Shown piece by piece: positions 26,071 through 37,849 of a DNA stretch of 64,000 nt (positions are counted from its first letter, which is position 1; each line of letters opens with the position of its first letter). Source of the DNA: Batillaria attramentaria (taxonomy: Eukaryota > Mollusca > Gastropoda > Batillariidae); the NCBI GenBank assembly GCA_018292915.2, contig JACVVK020000039.1, positions 596,001 to 660,000 on the forward strand. Reading direction: 5' to 3'. Position numbers and translations under genes: made by a program. The notes under the pieces are model-generated. The model was not told the origin of the DNA, did no database searches, and saw nothing but the letters and a program-made list of their open reading frames with translations.

Positions 26071-26213
26071 TTGGTTACGTGTTTCTATTGCGTTACTCTG
26101 CACCTAGAATCTTTGAAATTGGTCACGTGTTTCTGTTGAGTTACTCTGCACCAGGAATCTTTGACATTGGTCACGTGTTTCTGTTGAGTTACTCTGCACC
26201 AAGAATCTTGGAC
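26071..26213 (+). repeat. 48-bp minisatellite, 3 copies
   Basis: Units begin ttggtcacgtgtttctgttg. The second and third copies contain the palindrome CACGTG, an E-box; the first has tACGTG. Confidence 0.92.
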
Positions 26214-26893
26214 TTGCAAGTCCCTGGGCAGATTTGAATGTTATTTTCACGGTACACAACGGAGATGTGTACATTTGGTCTGGGCCGACTGAGATATTGA
26301 GAACCAGTAATAAGATGTGAGGCCCAGTACACTGCGGATATGTGCACACTGTTTCCACGGAGTTCTGTCGCCTGAACTACTTTCAGGTTTGACGGTGCAA
26401 CAATGACCAGCTGAACTATTTGCAACTGATACTTGACCTCCAGTGCACTCCGGAAATGATTCGATAGAGTTACGTCGCCTGAACTTTAGTCAGTTTGTCT
26501 GTGCTCGACTGACAAAGAAACACTGACCGGACTTGTTAGGAACCGAGACGTGATCTCCACTGTCAAAATGGTTCGACGGAAGTTATGTCGACTGGCTATT
26601 CCGGAAGAGGTGAGGTGAGGTGCACCGTGCATCGCCGCTCCGATGTCTTTGACGTCCATTGTTTTTCTCTATTTTACTGATTGAATCAGAGACATAGATT
26701 AGATATGTCCATGTCTCTGAATTGTCGCTCGAAATACCGACTGAGCTAACCGGAACTTAGATGGTCACTGAATGACTGCTATTACTATACACAGGCTCTT
26801 GTGTGTTTTTGACGCTATCGCTTTCTGCGTGTCTTATTTTCCTGTTGTATTACTGTTAATAAATAAAAAAAATGTAGGAGGCACTTGTGAAAT

Positions 26894-26895
<2 letters not shown>

Positions 26896-26927
<32 letters not shown>

Positions 26928-26942
26928 CTGTGTGTGTGTGCC

Positions 26943-26990
<48 letters not shown>
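26896..26990 (+). repeat. (TG)n microsatellite with CG-rich end
   Basis: TG dinucleotides with a few C interruptions, ending in gcgcgcg. Confidence 0.95.
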
Positions 26991-27485
26991 AGCGATAGTG
27001 AGAGACTTCATGCTCGGCGGGTCCTGCCAAATATCAGGACTGCTGTTCCAAATCAGTTTTATGGAATTTCTGTTTGAGACCCACAAATGCAAATAACATT
27101 AAGGATTTTTCCTCTGACATCAAATTTCGGCCGCCAAACACTCCGGGGGCCTCAAATACAGGTGAGAATTCCAGGAGATTAGAGACCTGTAAAAGAGGAG
27201 CCCCTCCAATTTCTGATGAGGCTCCTCCAAACTGCTGGTAGGGAACCTCCATAGAAATGGGAGACCTCAAGAAGTCGTTTGATGTCCACGTTCTGATAAT
27301 TTGAAAATGCCAGACTCAGACACTTTCATCGCACAGTTAAAGAGAGGATTGTGATGGTACTTACTAAACAAACTTTTTTTTTTTTTTTTGGGGGGGGGGG
27401 GGGGGGGCATTGAAAGACATTACGAAAGCTAGCTCCTGAAATGGAAAATGAAAAAAAAGACTTCGTAAAGGGAAACGAGCACTAT

Positions 27486-27486
<1 letters not shown>

Positions 27487-27522
<36 letters not shown>
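27487..27522 (+). repeat. (AC)n microsatellite
   Basis: About 18 AC units. A T-run followed by a G-run lies upstream near 27372-27407. Confidence 0.95.
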
Positions 27523-27524
<2 letters not shown>

Positions 27525-28182
27525 TTCTCTGCATTGACTCTTAAATAGAGTCATGATACTTTACATTCTACGTCCTTCCACTCCTCCACACTTGACTGAC
27601 TTGCCAGATTTCGTGCGCGATATCTCTACAGTATTCTTTCCCTCAATTCACGATCAGGAAACAGTTTGCGGAAGAAAGACCCAACTGCACCGTAAAATTA
27701 CTAGCATCTCTCCCTCCCTTTTGTGCGATGACTCCGACGCCTGGATGACAGAGCTATTTCTGGAGAGAGTGTTTCCTCGTTCTGTTTTTACGCCAGTGTC
27801 ATTTTTAGCACGCGTGCTGGTGTACCCGTGTTCACGTTTCCGTGCGAAGTGACAGTTGATCGGGTTCCAACAGCTGACTTCGGGAAAAGTATACGGTTCA
27901 CGTCACGCATCAGTGGCTGTCGTGTTTGGTAGTCGATTGTCATGCTGAGTAAGTGGGTTGGTTTGACGTCAGTAGTTCATTCATAAAACTGATCTCAGAA
28001 AAATTTTTAAAAACCGCCCCCTCCCTCACCCCCCCCCCCCCTTTTTTTTTTTTTTTTTGAGTACGTAGTCCTGCTTCGCAGACTTTAACAAGAGCAAGCC
28101 CAATTTGTAAAATGACGAATTCCTCTGTCAAAAAGGTTGCTGTTGAAAAATACAGTTTCACCGTCGTCATCATTATTTGCGC

Positions 28183-28191
28183 ACGCACGCA

Positions 28192-28257
<66 letters not shown>

Positions 28258-28264
28258 CACACAC
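28183..28264 (+). repeat. (AC)n microsatellite
   Basis: GCAC-rich start, then about 65 bases of AC. Confidence 0.95.
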
Positions 28265-28450
28265 CGTCAAGGTATAAAACAACTGTCTCGTGTTACAATT
28301 TTTATTCTAAAATGAACACGCACTTTGAAAATCAAAACATCAAACAAAACAGCGTCGTTGTTCTCAATAAATAACCAGTAATTACCATAAATTATAAATT
28401 AACTATAAATTATAACATAATTAAAAGGTACTATGAAGTCGGGCAAAATC

Positions 28451-28687
28451 GAAAAGACAGCGTGTGGCCTAGAACACTGTAGGGTATTGGAAAAGACAGC
28501 GTGTGGCCTAGAACACTGTAGGGTATTGGAAAAGACAGCGTGTGGCCTAGAACACTGTAGGGTATTGGAAAAGACAGCGTGTGGCCTAGAACACTGTAGG
28601 GTATTCGAAAAGACAGCGTGTGGCCTAGAACACTGTAGGGTAAAAGACAGCGTGTGGCGTAGAACACTGTAGGGTATTCGAAAAGAT
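28451..28687 (+). repeat. 39-bp minisatellite, about 6 copies
   Basis: Units begin gaaaagacagcgtgtggcct. The first five are nearly identical at a 39-base period; the sixth has lost several bases at its left edge. Confidence 0.95.
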
Positions 28688-29935
28688 GGGCTTGCACCTT
28701 TACCAAGTAGACTTTGAATATTCGACCGCTCGCGCAAAAGTGTAAACAACATTGTATCGCATTAAGAACTGTACTTATCAGAAAGATGGAGTCTTTCCAG
28801 CATACAGGCGCACTGACTAAGACATATATTTTGTTCATTATGCAAAACGTTCGAATTTAGCAGAAATGAGGTAGAAAATACAATATCATTTTTTTTTTTT
28901 TTGTTGTAATCGGAAAAATACACGCACAGAACAAACGGCAACTTGCATGGGTTCACCCCTTATCATACTCAATGAAAGCGAGTGAAACTATGAAAAATTA
29001 AACATTGTCAACCAGTTCTGTTAGAAATATAAACAAATACACTCAAACAACAGTAAGCATAGCTCAAAACAACAAACAACAACTATCAAAGTCTCAACAG
29101 GTTTGTCAGGCAGACAACTTGAACACTGCGTTACGGACAACTTTTCCTGGAATGCTCTTAATCCGTGCGGCATCAGAATCCGTCACTCGGGACACGCCGG
29201 GTACATGTATTCGGTTGCGGACTGATGACCAGCAAAACAGCGCGGGTTAGTGGCTATTTTACTGCACGCAGTTACCTGGAAGGCCTGACAACCTTTATTT
29301 GCTGTTCACAATATGTTGTTGCACGAATTTCTAACTCTGTATCCGGGAGTTTGAATTTGGGGGCAGTAGGGGTCACGTACGTTCTACAACGCGTCTCGAC
29401 GTCAGGTAAAATACAATTTTCACGTATCCTGTTCGCGTAATGTGAAAAAAGAAAGATTTAACAAACGCACGCGAAATCCTGACCCGAGATCATGCATCTA
29501 CCTGTCTTCATTTTCTAGTCAGACGTTGCTGCTTAAAGGTTTTTTTGTTGTTGGGTTTTTGTTTTGTTTTTGTTTTTTCAAGAAAATATTTTTCTTTCTC
29601 AGTTTCAGTTTGGCTGGTGAGATTTGAAACTGACGCTAGGCAAATATTTTGACAGTCTGTACAGAATACAGGATGTGCTTATGACAAGTTTCAGATTTAT
29701 ATTCAGTCTCGACCAAATAGGTTAACCAAACTGTAGTTTAGCTTGTATGAAAGCATGAAGCAACCACCCACTCACTCTCACAACTTCCCCTCCCCCCCCC
29801 CCTCCGGCATCACCTCCCGGCCATTCCAGTCATCCCCCCCCCCCTCTTTCTTTTTTCAACCGAAAAGAAACCCAACAAGTCGACCCTTAAATAAACAATT
29901 CTGCATTGTAAGTTGGCGAATAGCTTACATTATAT

Positions 29936-29937
<2 letters not shown>

Positions 29938-30020
<83 letters not shown>
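29938..30020 (+). repeat. (AC)n microsatellite
   Basis: About 80 bases of uninterrupted AC. CAT/ATC-rich sequence follows between 30130 and 30410. Confidence 0.95.
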
Positions 30021-30021
<1 letters not shown>

Positions 30022-31600
30022 GATGGACGGAATGTGCGTATACAATAAGCAATAAATTAAATTACCCTTTTCGTGTTTCGTCCCATGCCCCACTACCTTC
30101 CTCTCGCTCTCAATCTCTCCTTTCTCATCATCTACATCATCATCATCATCATCACAACATAATCATCATTATTACCATAATGATCAGCAAAAATAGCAAC
30201 ATTAGAATTATCATCACTCAGGAAAAATAACACTAGAATCATCATTATGATGTTAGGCATGAGAACAAGAACAATGTCTTTATCATAATCAACAAGAACG
30301 TAAGCTTCATTATTTTTTTTTTTTTATCAAAATCAACAACAAGAACAACATTAACATCATTATCGCCACGTCATCTTGATCATTATCGCTATCATCATCG
30401 TCAACGAACGACAAAAACTGTAATGAATCGAAGACGTTGCGTCACAAGGGACGGTAAGTCACACGTGTACATGGGGACACATCATTGCATTATTGTCTTC
30501 ACCACAACCGAGACAGCAGACGATAACTGGACAAAATTAATAGATCACTCGCCCGTTGTAAGCAGAGGCAGGCGATATGCCAAAGGAGGGTTATTTACAA
30601 CATAAATCACAACGCCAACAACATCCGTGTACTGTGTTACACTTCAAAACTAGAACAGCGCCGGCTGTCAAAACATACACTTTCCGTGCCGAAACGATAT
30701 GCAAATTTTTTTTCCTAAAATTTAAAACGCACAGCCGTGTAAACAAATGGATGATTAATCTTACATTAAAAAAAATAAATACATACTTTTTAAAAAATGA
30801 AATAAATAGATAAAGAAGCAAAGATGTGTTTGGAATGATTATAAGTATAAAAACATACACATTTCAAAGAATATGGACTATTTATCCTAATAAGTACATC
30901 GTTGGAGGGGTGCTCCCTCTACTTAAAACATCTCACAGAAAACGTAAAAGAGGTTCCTGTCGCTGAAACTACCGTCACAGCACAATAGCGTATTGCAAGT
31001 TCACGTTTGATAATATCAATAAGAGGATGTATGAACTACAATCACATGATTTGCTGTGAGAAAATTGTATTACAATCTTGTAATCTCTCTCTCTCTCTCT
31101 CTCTTCTTCTTCTTCTTCTTCTTCTTCCATCTTCAGTGGTGCATTCCTCCCCCCCTACCCCCACCACCACCCCTTTCAAGCGAACACACGTTTAACTACC
31201 ATACATTTGCGCTTAAGCGTACGAAGGAGGTATGTGAGTATTTGGACATGTCAGCTCTAACTAAATAAATGCATCGGGTAATCCCTGAGTCGGTAGTCAG
31301 CTCCTTTGGCTTTCGTCAGACGAGAAGTGAAAACAGGAAGATCAGAACAATTAATACTGCTAAGGTATGAAGGTGCGGCCCTTGACACGGTCGCTAACCG
31401 GTGTACATTACACAATATTACACTTGGAAAATAAATCATTGGACGCCGATCTCTCTTCCTCCTCTTTGGCCATTCACCAATCAGTAAGAGCCGGGTGCTT
31501 TGGATTATAAATCCGGCAATAGACAAAGCAGGTAGTGACGATTCAAGCCGAACAGGTTTTGCGGCAGTGCCGAGCAAGTTCTCTTGTTGTTCTTCATTCA

Positions 31601-32278
31601 GTTCTTTTGCTGTTTTTCTAAGCACCACAAGCATGAACCGGGTGTGGCTGTGGAGTACTTCTGCGCTAGTGTAAATGGACAACGGATTGAATTACATGGG
31701 ACTGGAAGTGTCAGTTCAGCGTTGAAGTAGGTTCCTTTCTGCCAGTGTTTCATCATCTCTGGTCGGATCTGTGCCGTTTTAACTACACGCGGTGTAAGTG
31801 AAATCGTCTCATTGCAGAGACAGTTGAAGTTTTCTGTTGTACGTACAACGGACGGAACATTTGTGTCATATGTTGGAACTCAGTCTTCAACAGCACACAC
31901 GGATGAAAGCCATTTGAGCTGTCGGCAGACAGTGTGGCCTTTATCTACCTTGTGACGTCAGTCGCCGTTTCAAACAGAGGGTTCAATGGAAGTGATTCTG
32001 AAACGGATGAGCTGGGTTGTCCTCGAGTGTCGTTTCCAGCCAACAGGGGTCGCTCAAGCACGGAGCCTCTCGTCTGCTAGCTGAATGACTGTCGAGGTCA
32101 GTACCAGAGTTGGTGGCTATCTGGAACGACGAGGGATGTGTGAGGATGAGAGTGTCACGTGTTTTGGCTGACTGTCTGACGAGGTCAGTATCAGAGTTAG
32201 CGGCTGACTAGCTGCCAGGGTCAGCAACTGAGTCAGTGTCTAACGGTCAACTGAGGTCACATACCGTGTTTGTGGCAG
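31601..32278 (-). other. 3' flank / probable 3' UTR of the polybasic secreted protein gene
   Basis: Contains degenerate direct repeats (variants of gaggtcagtatcagagtt) between 32090 and 32260. No minus-strand AATAAA is seen close to the stop, so the transcript end is unknown. A 141-codon frame at 31682-31257 shows no recognisable feature. Confidence 0.4.
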
Positions 32279-32991
32279 TCAGTACCGCGACACCCAGGAG
32301 TTGGGCGCCTGTCGTCTGCCGCGTCTGACCGGTTGTCTTTGGAGGTTTCCGGCAGAGTTGTACATCTGTGCCAGGGCGATGCCGCTGGCGTCGACGGGTT
32401 GCTGACTCTGCGAGTCCGAATCATGCCTCCCTAGGCGGACACTCTGCTGATACAACTGGTTCCAGGAACTTGACCGTGAAGGCTGCTGGTCGTTTTGCTG
32501 GCTATCTCCAGTGCCTGAACCACCCCTTGTAAGCTTTTCTGACATTCCATACAGGTGCTGTAGATCCCATCCCTGTGGTGAAACGGGTAAGGTCTTGGAG
32601 GTCTTATGCACTAGGTCAGTTGCGTTCTGATATAACACATGTACGGGGGTATTCGATATAAAAGGCGGGCTTTCACTGCTGGTATCCACGTTTGTGCTTT
32701 GTTCGTCCTTACGTTGTCTACGTCGCTTTTTGTTTCCTCTCCGTGTCTTGCCTCTGCCTGATTTTCCCTGTCTGCATTTCTTACTCTTGGTTGTTTTCCC
32801 TTTTCTTCTTCCACACTTTCTCTTTCGGCAATTTTTGCATTTCCGGTTTTTCTTGCGTCGCTGTCTTGGGTTTTTGGACTTCCTTCCTTTCCTAGAGTGT
32901 CGCCTTTTGTTCCTCTTGGCGTTTGTCGTGGCTGGAAGGGTTGAGGAGAGACTGGACTGATCGCTTTCCGCCTCAACAGGACTTGTGATGT
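32279..32991 (-). CDS. Polybasic secreted protein exon 3: basic Cys domain and C-terminus
   Basis: The acceptor gctctacag|ac fits phase 1, and 236 codons run to TGA at 32281-32279. The first third is about half Lys/Arg and includes KCKNCRKRKC and a fourth Cys 11 residues on. After it come DEQSTNVDTSSES, a sequon QNATD, a Gly/Ser/Gln-rich stretch and the C-terminal RRGRRQAPNSWVSRY. Four cysteines could form two disulfides. Over 300 bases of the frame lie upstream of any ATG or GTG, so simple ORF scans miss the basic part. Confidence 0.78.
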
Positions 32992-34552
32992 CTGTAGAGC
33001 ATCAACAGATTCGTTAGATACTCAAACACTAAGGTTAAAACAAAATTACCGTAAAATGCCCTCCAAAACTTAGGGAGGGTAGGTCGGAAAGGTTTTTTTT
33101 TTAATTTTTTTTTAGAAGGACCGTTGGTTTGAAGGTAAGAAACAATTTCAATAAAAGGAACATGTTGCGCCTCAGACTTGTTCTTCTTCTACAGCAGACG
33201 GCACAAAGAGACCGAAGCGAATGGGAAGGTCGATTTTTTTTTAATCTCTCTCTCTCAAAAAACAAAACAAAAACAACAACAACGTTTAGGGTCGGTGGCA
33301 AAATGTAGGGTCAGTCAGGTAACCGTAATCAGAGGGGTTTTATGTTTTTGTTTTGGCCTTACAAGACACCACTGAGAAAAGAAAAAAAATCCAAAATTTG
33401 TAGCTCTGTAGCGTTCATCGGGGGACAGACAAACAACTACAAGGACGACATTACTTACCTCCAGCAGTATATGATGATAAACATAAACAGTAATGTATAC
33501 CATATACATGTGTAAACTTTACGACTTTGATGTGGTTTAAAGGGGCCAATAAACAGTAGTCCCATTTTTCTGCTCATAGACCGTTCTGAGCTGTTTTCGT
33601 GGTGTCTATCATCACATCACTTAGACACCTTGACAGTGGCAGCGTGCAGCACACCAGTAGGAAGGATCTTTGTGTATATCACTTTAAGATATTCAAAAAG
33701 AACATGAATATTTTCAACGGACTCTACTTTTTCGTCTAGTAAATGAATAAAAAATCAACAACACAAACAACTACAATAAGAATAAGAATAATAACCGAAT
33801 GACTACTCACCCACTGTCTGTAGTTTGTGTTCTGTTCTTCTCTTTCGCCGCGTGTGTGGGATGTGTAGTTCAGGACTGATGGCGTCTTCCACTTCTGCTA
33901 CACAATAAGAAGTACTGAATGATTAGTTTCTGGAAATTTGTAACAACATTTTTGAAGCAAGAGTCTTTCAAAACCAAAAGAACAAACAAACAAAACATTA
34001 TAAATTTCTGGTCGGCAGAGTCGAAGTTTTGACAAAGTTTTATGATTATAACTCCGCAAAACAAGTTTGTTAGTGTGTGTTTTGTTTCAGGACAAACCGG
34101 TCGCGCCAAATTTTCTCGGCCTACTTCGGTCTCTCGTGTGAAGTCGAAGCTGGCAAATATTCACCAACACAAACGAATGAACAAGAAAACAAATACAAAA
34201 CAACAGCAAGACTGGACAACACAAGCTAGAAAACTGGCGGGAAATATGTCTCGCTACACTGAAAACAAATGATCTAGTTGTTCCAAACGTATTGTTAATT
34301 GCAACCAAAGTACAAAACTTGAGTTTATGTGCACATCGCAACATCACACGGGAATGTTTAGTGACATGCACAGGATATGAGAAATATGTATGCTCACTAC
34401 CCGTCTCCACGCCAAGGGGTGTTCATTCGGCCGAAAGGCACATTTCACGACCTTTTTACGACATTCTGAAACTGGTTCGCCGCACAATTTTGTCTGTGTG
34501 AGTGCACTGATTGAGTGTTGGTTTGCTGCTCGCACACCCTTTTTGATTGTCG

Positions 34553-34639
<87 letters not shown>

Positions 34640-34640
34640 A

Positions 34641-34728
<88 letters not shown>

Positions 34729-36704
34729 TGTTTTCCTTTTTTCATGCTGATCGTATACATTTTTTTCCCGTGGAAGTCCTTCAACGGACACGGCTTTGTG
34801 CTCACTGTGGAAATACTTGACGAGGTTTTACAGTTGAAATATGGCTCAATGGTCTATTTCTTCCACTTGGAGGAAGCCGAAAATAAGCTCACAACGGGGG
34901 GCACGGATTACTCGCGTAGTTGACCGCACCCAGTATGCATGAAAAATCCTGTTTAATATGTCACACTTATGAAGTGATTCGGCACTAGATTTTTTAAAAA
35001 TTGTTTTCCTGCCCCCCCCCCCCCTTTTTTTTTTTCTTCCTATAAACATTTTTACAACAACATTATATTTACATCACTGCTTGTCGAATTCAGTGTAGTT
35101 ATCATTTACTGTACTGTGCTGGAACGGGGATTTTGGGCGGCATTGTATTTTATCAATATCAATCGATGAATAAATAAACAAATAAATAAATATAGAAATA
35201 AATAGATGGATATCCGCAAATAATTTTTAAATTCCACAAATAAAAAAATAAATAAACATCCCCAAATAAAAAAAAAATCCACAAATAAAAATAAATTAAT
35301 ATCCGCACAAAAATAAATAAATATCCAAAAAAATTAATAAATGTGTTTTAACAACCAGAATGAATTTTACCACACCACTGAATTTAAAAATTATACATGA
35401 ACATAGTTTTCTGTATTAAGATTTCGGTATATTCAATGTCGTTATAAGACAAAAATCGTCGCTTCAAACATTTGAGTTGGACAAATTCCCTCGCCGTTGA
35501 CTTAGAATTGTTCAGAACGGTTTCATAAAGTGGAGCAACACCACCCGCATTGCTGAAGGTTTTCTATTTCAACTTGAGGCATCCCAGACAAAGCGAGCCG
35601 AATGCGTGTCCTTGCGAAACGAAACCGCAGTCAATGCCCCATGAACCCGAGACGGTATTACTACAGCACAATAAACACTGATCGCCTAAGTCCACTTGTA
35701 CTCGGTAATAGACGTTTCTCTGAGTCAGCAAGGTTTTAAAGGTTTGGCTCTGAAACCAGCTGGTTGGCGGAAATGGCTGAGTGAATACAAAGCGAAAGCG
35801 CTGACCATATTCTTCCCAAATCGGACGACAGCTTTTCGTGGGTTGCAAGTTTTATTGATAACACAGTGTGATTAAATTCCATGTTTCTGAAGAAAATAAA
35901 TCCAAACGCTAACGATATTCATTGTTTTGCGTTGACTTTTCCGAGTAAAAAGAAGGACGAGCTGTTTGCTAAGTTCTCCCCATCACCCACCACATCCACA
36001 CCTCCACTCACAGAGACACACTTTCTTCTTTTTGCCATTTCTAGGTTCGGGATTTCTGGTTACTTGAAACGACGACCAAGTTTATAAATTATGATATTTT
36101 ATTTACTCAAACAAAAAAACGTTAGCGTAAAGTGATTACTGGTAAGAGCCAGGTATTTATGTATTTATTTATTTACTTATTTGTCAATATAACAAAAACA
36201 TTATGGAAATTACTTCTTTCCGAACATTCCCATTGCACAGCCATAAGTTTTTTTGGTTTTTTTTTTCTTAAACAGTGAGCGTGGCTGCCGACGTGGCGGG
36301 GTACACGAAACACGCAATCCTCTCACCCAAGAAAATGACCGTCTAGCCCGGGAGTGATAAGAACATTTACTTATTTATTTATTTCAGACCTCGTTAAATA
36401 TTGGAGGGGTGTTCGTTTCTTTACAAGTGTATTTATTTATTTCACACCACGGTAAACATTGAACGGACACTTGTCAGATTTGGCCAACCATATTATCCTG
36501 GTACTCACCTGAAACAGGCGTGCGCTCAGCTGCTGGTGGATTAAGGACTGTCATTTGAAAGGACGAAGGATCTCTCTCCTCGTGTGCTGAAGACCCCCCG
36601 TCCACCTTGGCATCGTCCGTCCGCTCCCGACTGGCCACGGGATGGGCTGAAACCAGGCCTTGCATCGCAGCCACTGTTGTCAGCAGTATGTGAACGAGAT
36701 TCAT
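32279..36704 (-). CDS. Secreted polybasic four-cysteine protein precursor, three coding exons (whole span)
   Basis: Joining 36704-36509, 33894-33811 and 32991-32279 on the minus strand gives 993 bases: 330 codons plus stop, with no internal stop and phase 1 at both introns. The product has a signal peptide, a short acidic pro-region, a furin-type site RRKRR near residue 84, an extremely Lys/Arg-rich segment with four cysteines (C-x2-C-x4-C-x11-C), and a Ser/Gln-rich tail with one N-glycosylation sequon (NAT). A second polybasic site RRGRR lies ten residues from the C-terminus. I do not recognise the family. The layout is that of a processed extracellular factor or matrix protein that binds polyanions such as heparan sulfate or nucleic acid (inference). 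Confidence 0.75.
32992..33810 (-). other. Intron 2 of the polybasic secreted protein gene
   Basis: 819 bases, AT-rich with poly-A/T runs, bounded by gtgagt and ctctacag on the minus strand. Nothing else is seen. Confidence 0.65.
33811..33894 (-). CDS. Polybasic secreted protein exon 2: processing-site exon
   Basis: 84 bases between the acceptor gtgtagcag|aag and the donor CAGTGG|gtgagt. With the hanging G from exon 1 it reads EVEDAISPELHIPHT then RRKRR then TEHKLQTV, leaving phase 1. The RRKRR cluster is a classic proprotein-convertase site. The phase-0 reading of the same bases is also open, so exon phase rests on its match to both neighbours. Confidence 0.75.
33895..36508 (-). other. Intron 1 of the polybasic secreted protein gene
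   Basis: 2.6 kb bounded by gtgagt and gtgtagcag on the minus strand. It contains the long (TC)n(AC)n tract and an AT-rich run of aataaat-like repeats around 35160-35345. Confidence 0.65.
34556..34727 (+). repeat. (TC)n(AC)n compound microsatellite
   Basis: About 35 bases of TC, then AC over about 135 bases with one taacacaccac break. It lies in intron 1 of the polybasic protein gene. Confidence 0.95.
36509..36704 (-). CDS. Polybasic secreted protein exon 1: signal peptide
   Basis: The ATG at 36704 opens MNLVHILLTTVAAMQGLVSA, a hydrophobic signal peptide ending in a good A-x-A-like cleavage context before HPVASRE. The following 45 residues are acidic and Ser/Pro-rich. The donor TTTCAG|gtgagt is strong and leaves phase 1. 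The frame is open further upstream to 37136, but that extension begins inside the TATA box and consists of tandem repeats, so it is treated as 5' UTR. Confidence 0.82.
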
Positions 36705-36925
36705 GTTTCTGTCTTTTGTCTGGCGGCAGGAGCTGTTTGGATTTCTTGTGGGATCGCCCCTAAGATGCTCCTTCCGAATTCTTTCAATAGTTTTGTGTAT
36801 CTTCACAGGCCGCAGTCTTGTCGTGGATGTAGTCCCGTTTTCAGTCAGTGAAAGTGTATTTTTTTCACAATCTGAAGTAGTCGGTGTGAAGCTGTCTTTT
36901 CTGCAAGCTGAATTCCTGTCGATTT

Positions 36926-37050
36926 GAAGATGCCTTTTCAAACGCTGAAGTTCTGTTGATTTCAAGTGTCCTTTCAAACGCCAAACTCCTGTCACTGAGT
37001 TTGAAGGTTTCTTTTCAAACGCTAAAGTTCTTTCGAGTGAGAGGTTTCTT
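36926..37050 (-). repeat. Degenerate 36-41 bp repeat in the 5' UTR
   Basis: Three diverged units share the plus-strand core tttcaaacgc and a preceding ctgtcgatttgaag-like block. They lie between the TATA box and the start codon, so they would be transcribed. Confidence 0.7.
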
Positions 37051-37124
37051 TGAAGAAAGACCTGTCGATGTGTGGCATCACGGTGTCGGCACGAAGCTGA
37101 CTGCAGTTCTGAAGATGTCTTTGG

Positions 37125-37132
37125 TTTATATA
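37125..37132 (-). promoter_or_regulatory. TATA box of the polybasic secreted protein gene
   Basis: On the minus strand the sequence is ggTATATAAAcc, a consensus TATA box. Transcription would begin about 30 bases on, near 37095-37105, giving a 5' UTR of roughly 390 bases before the signal-peptide ATG. A TATA box suggests a tightly regulated, tissue-specific gene rather than a housekeeping one (inference). Confidence 0.6.
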
Positions 37133-37849
37133 CCATCCGGTCCCGACCCCAACAAATCCTGGATCAATTAAATTCATTCGCAATGAGTGACGTATACCAG
37201 GTGTCTGACTTTTCATTGCCTTCACGAGTCAGCTATCATCATGACACGTCGGTTCCGGTGGGACTTTCCGATACTGAACCCTTTCCGATACTGAACCGTC
37301 CGACTGTGGGCGCTGTGTCAAAATGACGGTTTTCTTGAGTTTTTCGTACGGAGATTCGTCCGGTTAGTGATAGTCCTTGGAACGTGAGTTGCCCTCACGA
37401 GGTACAGCTTGCATCACCGGGGCACGGGCGCTGGCGAGGGCTCAAGCTTGCTTGTGATACGCAATCGGAGTCGTGACTGATGTGTGCCCCGAGCTGTGAG
37501 CCGAGGGATTACAGTGCGCGGTCACCAGTCGAGAAACAGAACCTGAAAAAGATTTGAATAGGACAATAGGATTTGTCGGATACTCGCTTCCCCTCTGTCA
37601 ACCCCCCCTACGGCACTCGGTAACCCCGACCCTACTTTAGTAGTAGTTACACCAGCCGGGTGGTTTGTTTACCCTTCAACCAGGAAGTGGAAATAAGTCT
37701 TTTCAGGGTCACACCAAACGCTATTTATAACGCGCGGTAAGATTGCGTGGCATAGGAAATAACCAGTTATTAGCGAGGTGAGGCTAGATCGCGGATTATG
37801 GGTGTCCATCCCAAACTGTTTTGTCTCGAGGTTTTGGTAGGGTCTTTCC

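Larger units (their letters stand above)
19176..31600. other. 12 kb without a recognisable gene
   Basis: Open frames reach 180 codons (23294-23836, +) and 101 codons (24241-23936, -), but neither shows a domain, a signal peptide or credible splice partners. The stretch holds CA/GT tracts, homopolymer runs and three minisatellites, listed separately. It may include regulatory or lncRNA sequence that cannot be seen by eye. Confidence 0.45.

Noticed and set aside
28451..28687. CRISPR-like array, also the 29- and 30-base arrays
   Set aside because: The repeats are directly tandem without unique spacers, and the genome is eukaryotic.
36705..37136. N-terminal extension of the polybasic protein to an ATG at 37136
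   Set aside because: That ATG overlaps the TATA box and the extension is repeat-derived, hiding a clean signal peptide inside. Start at 36704 preferred.
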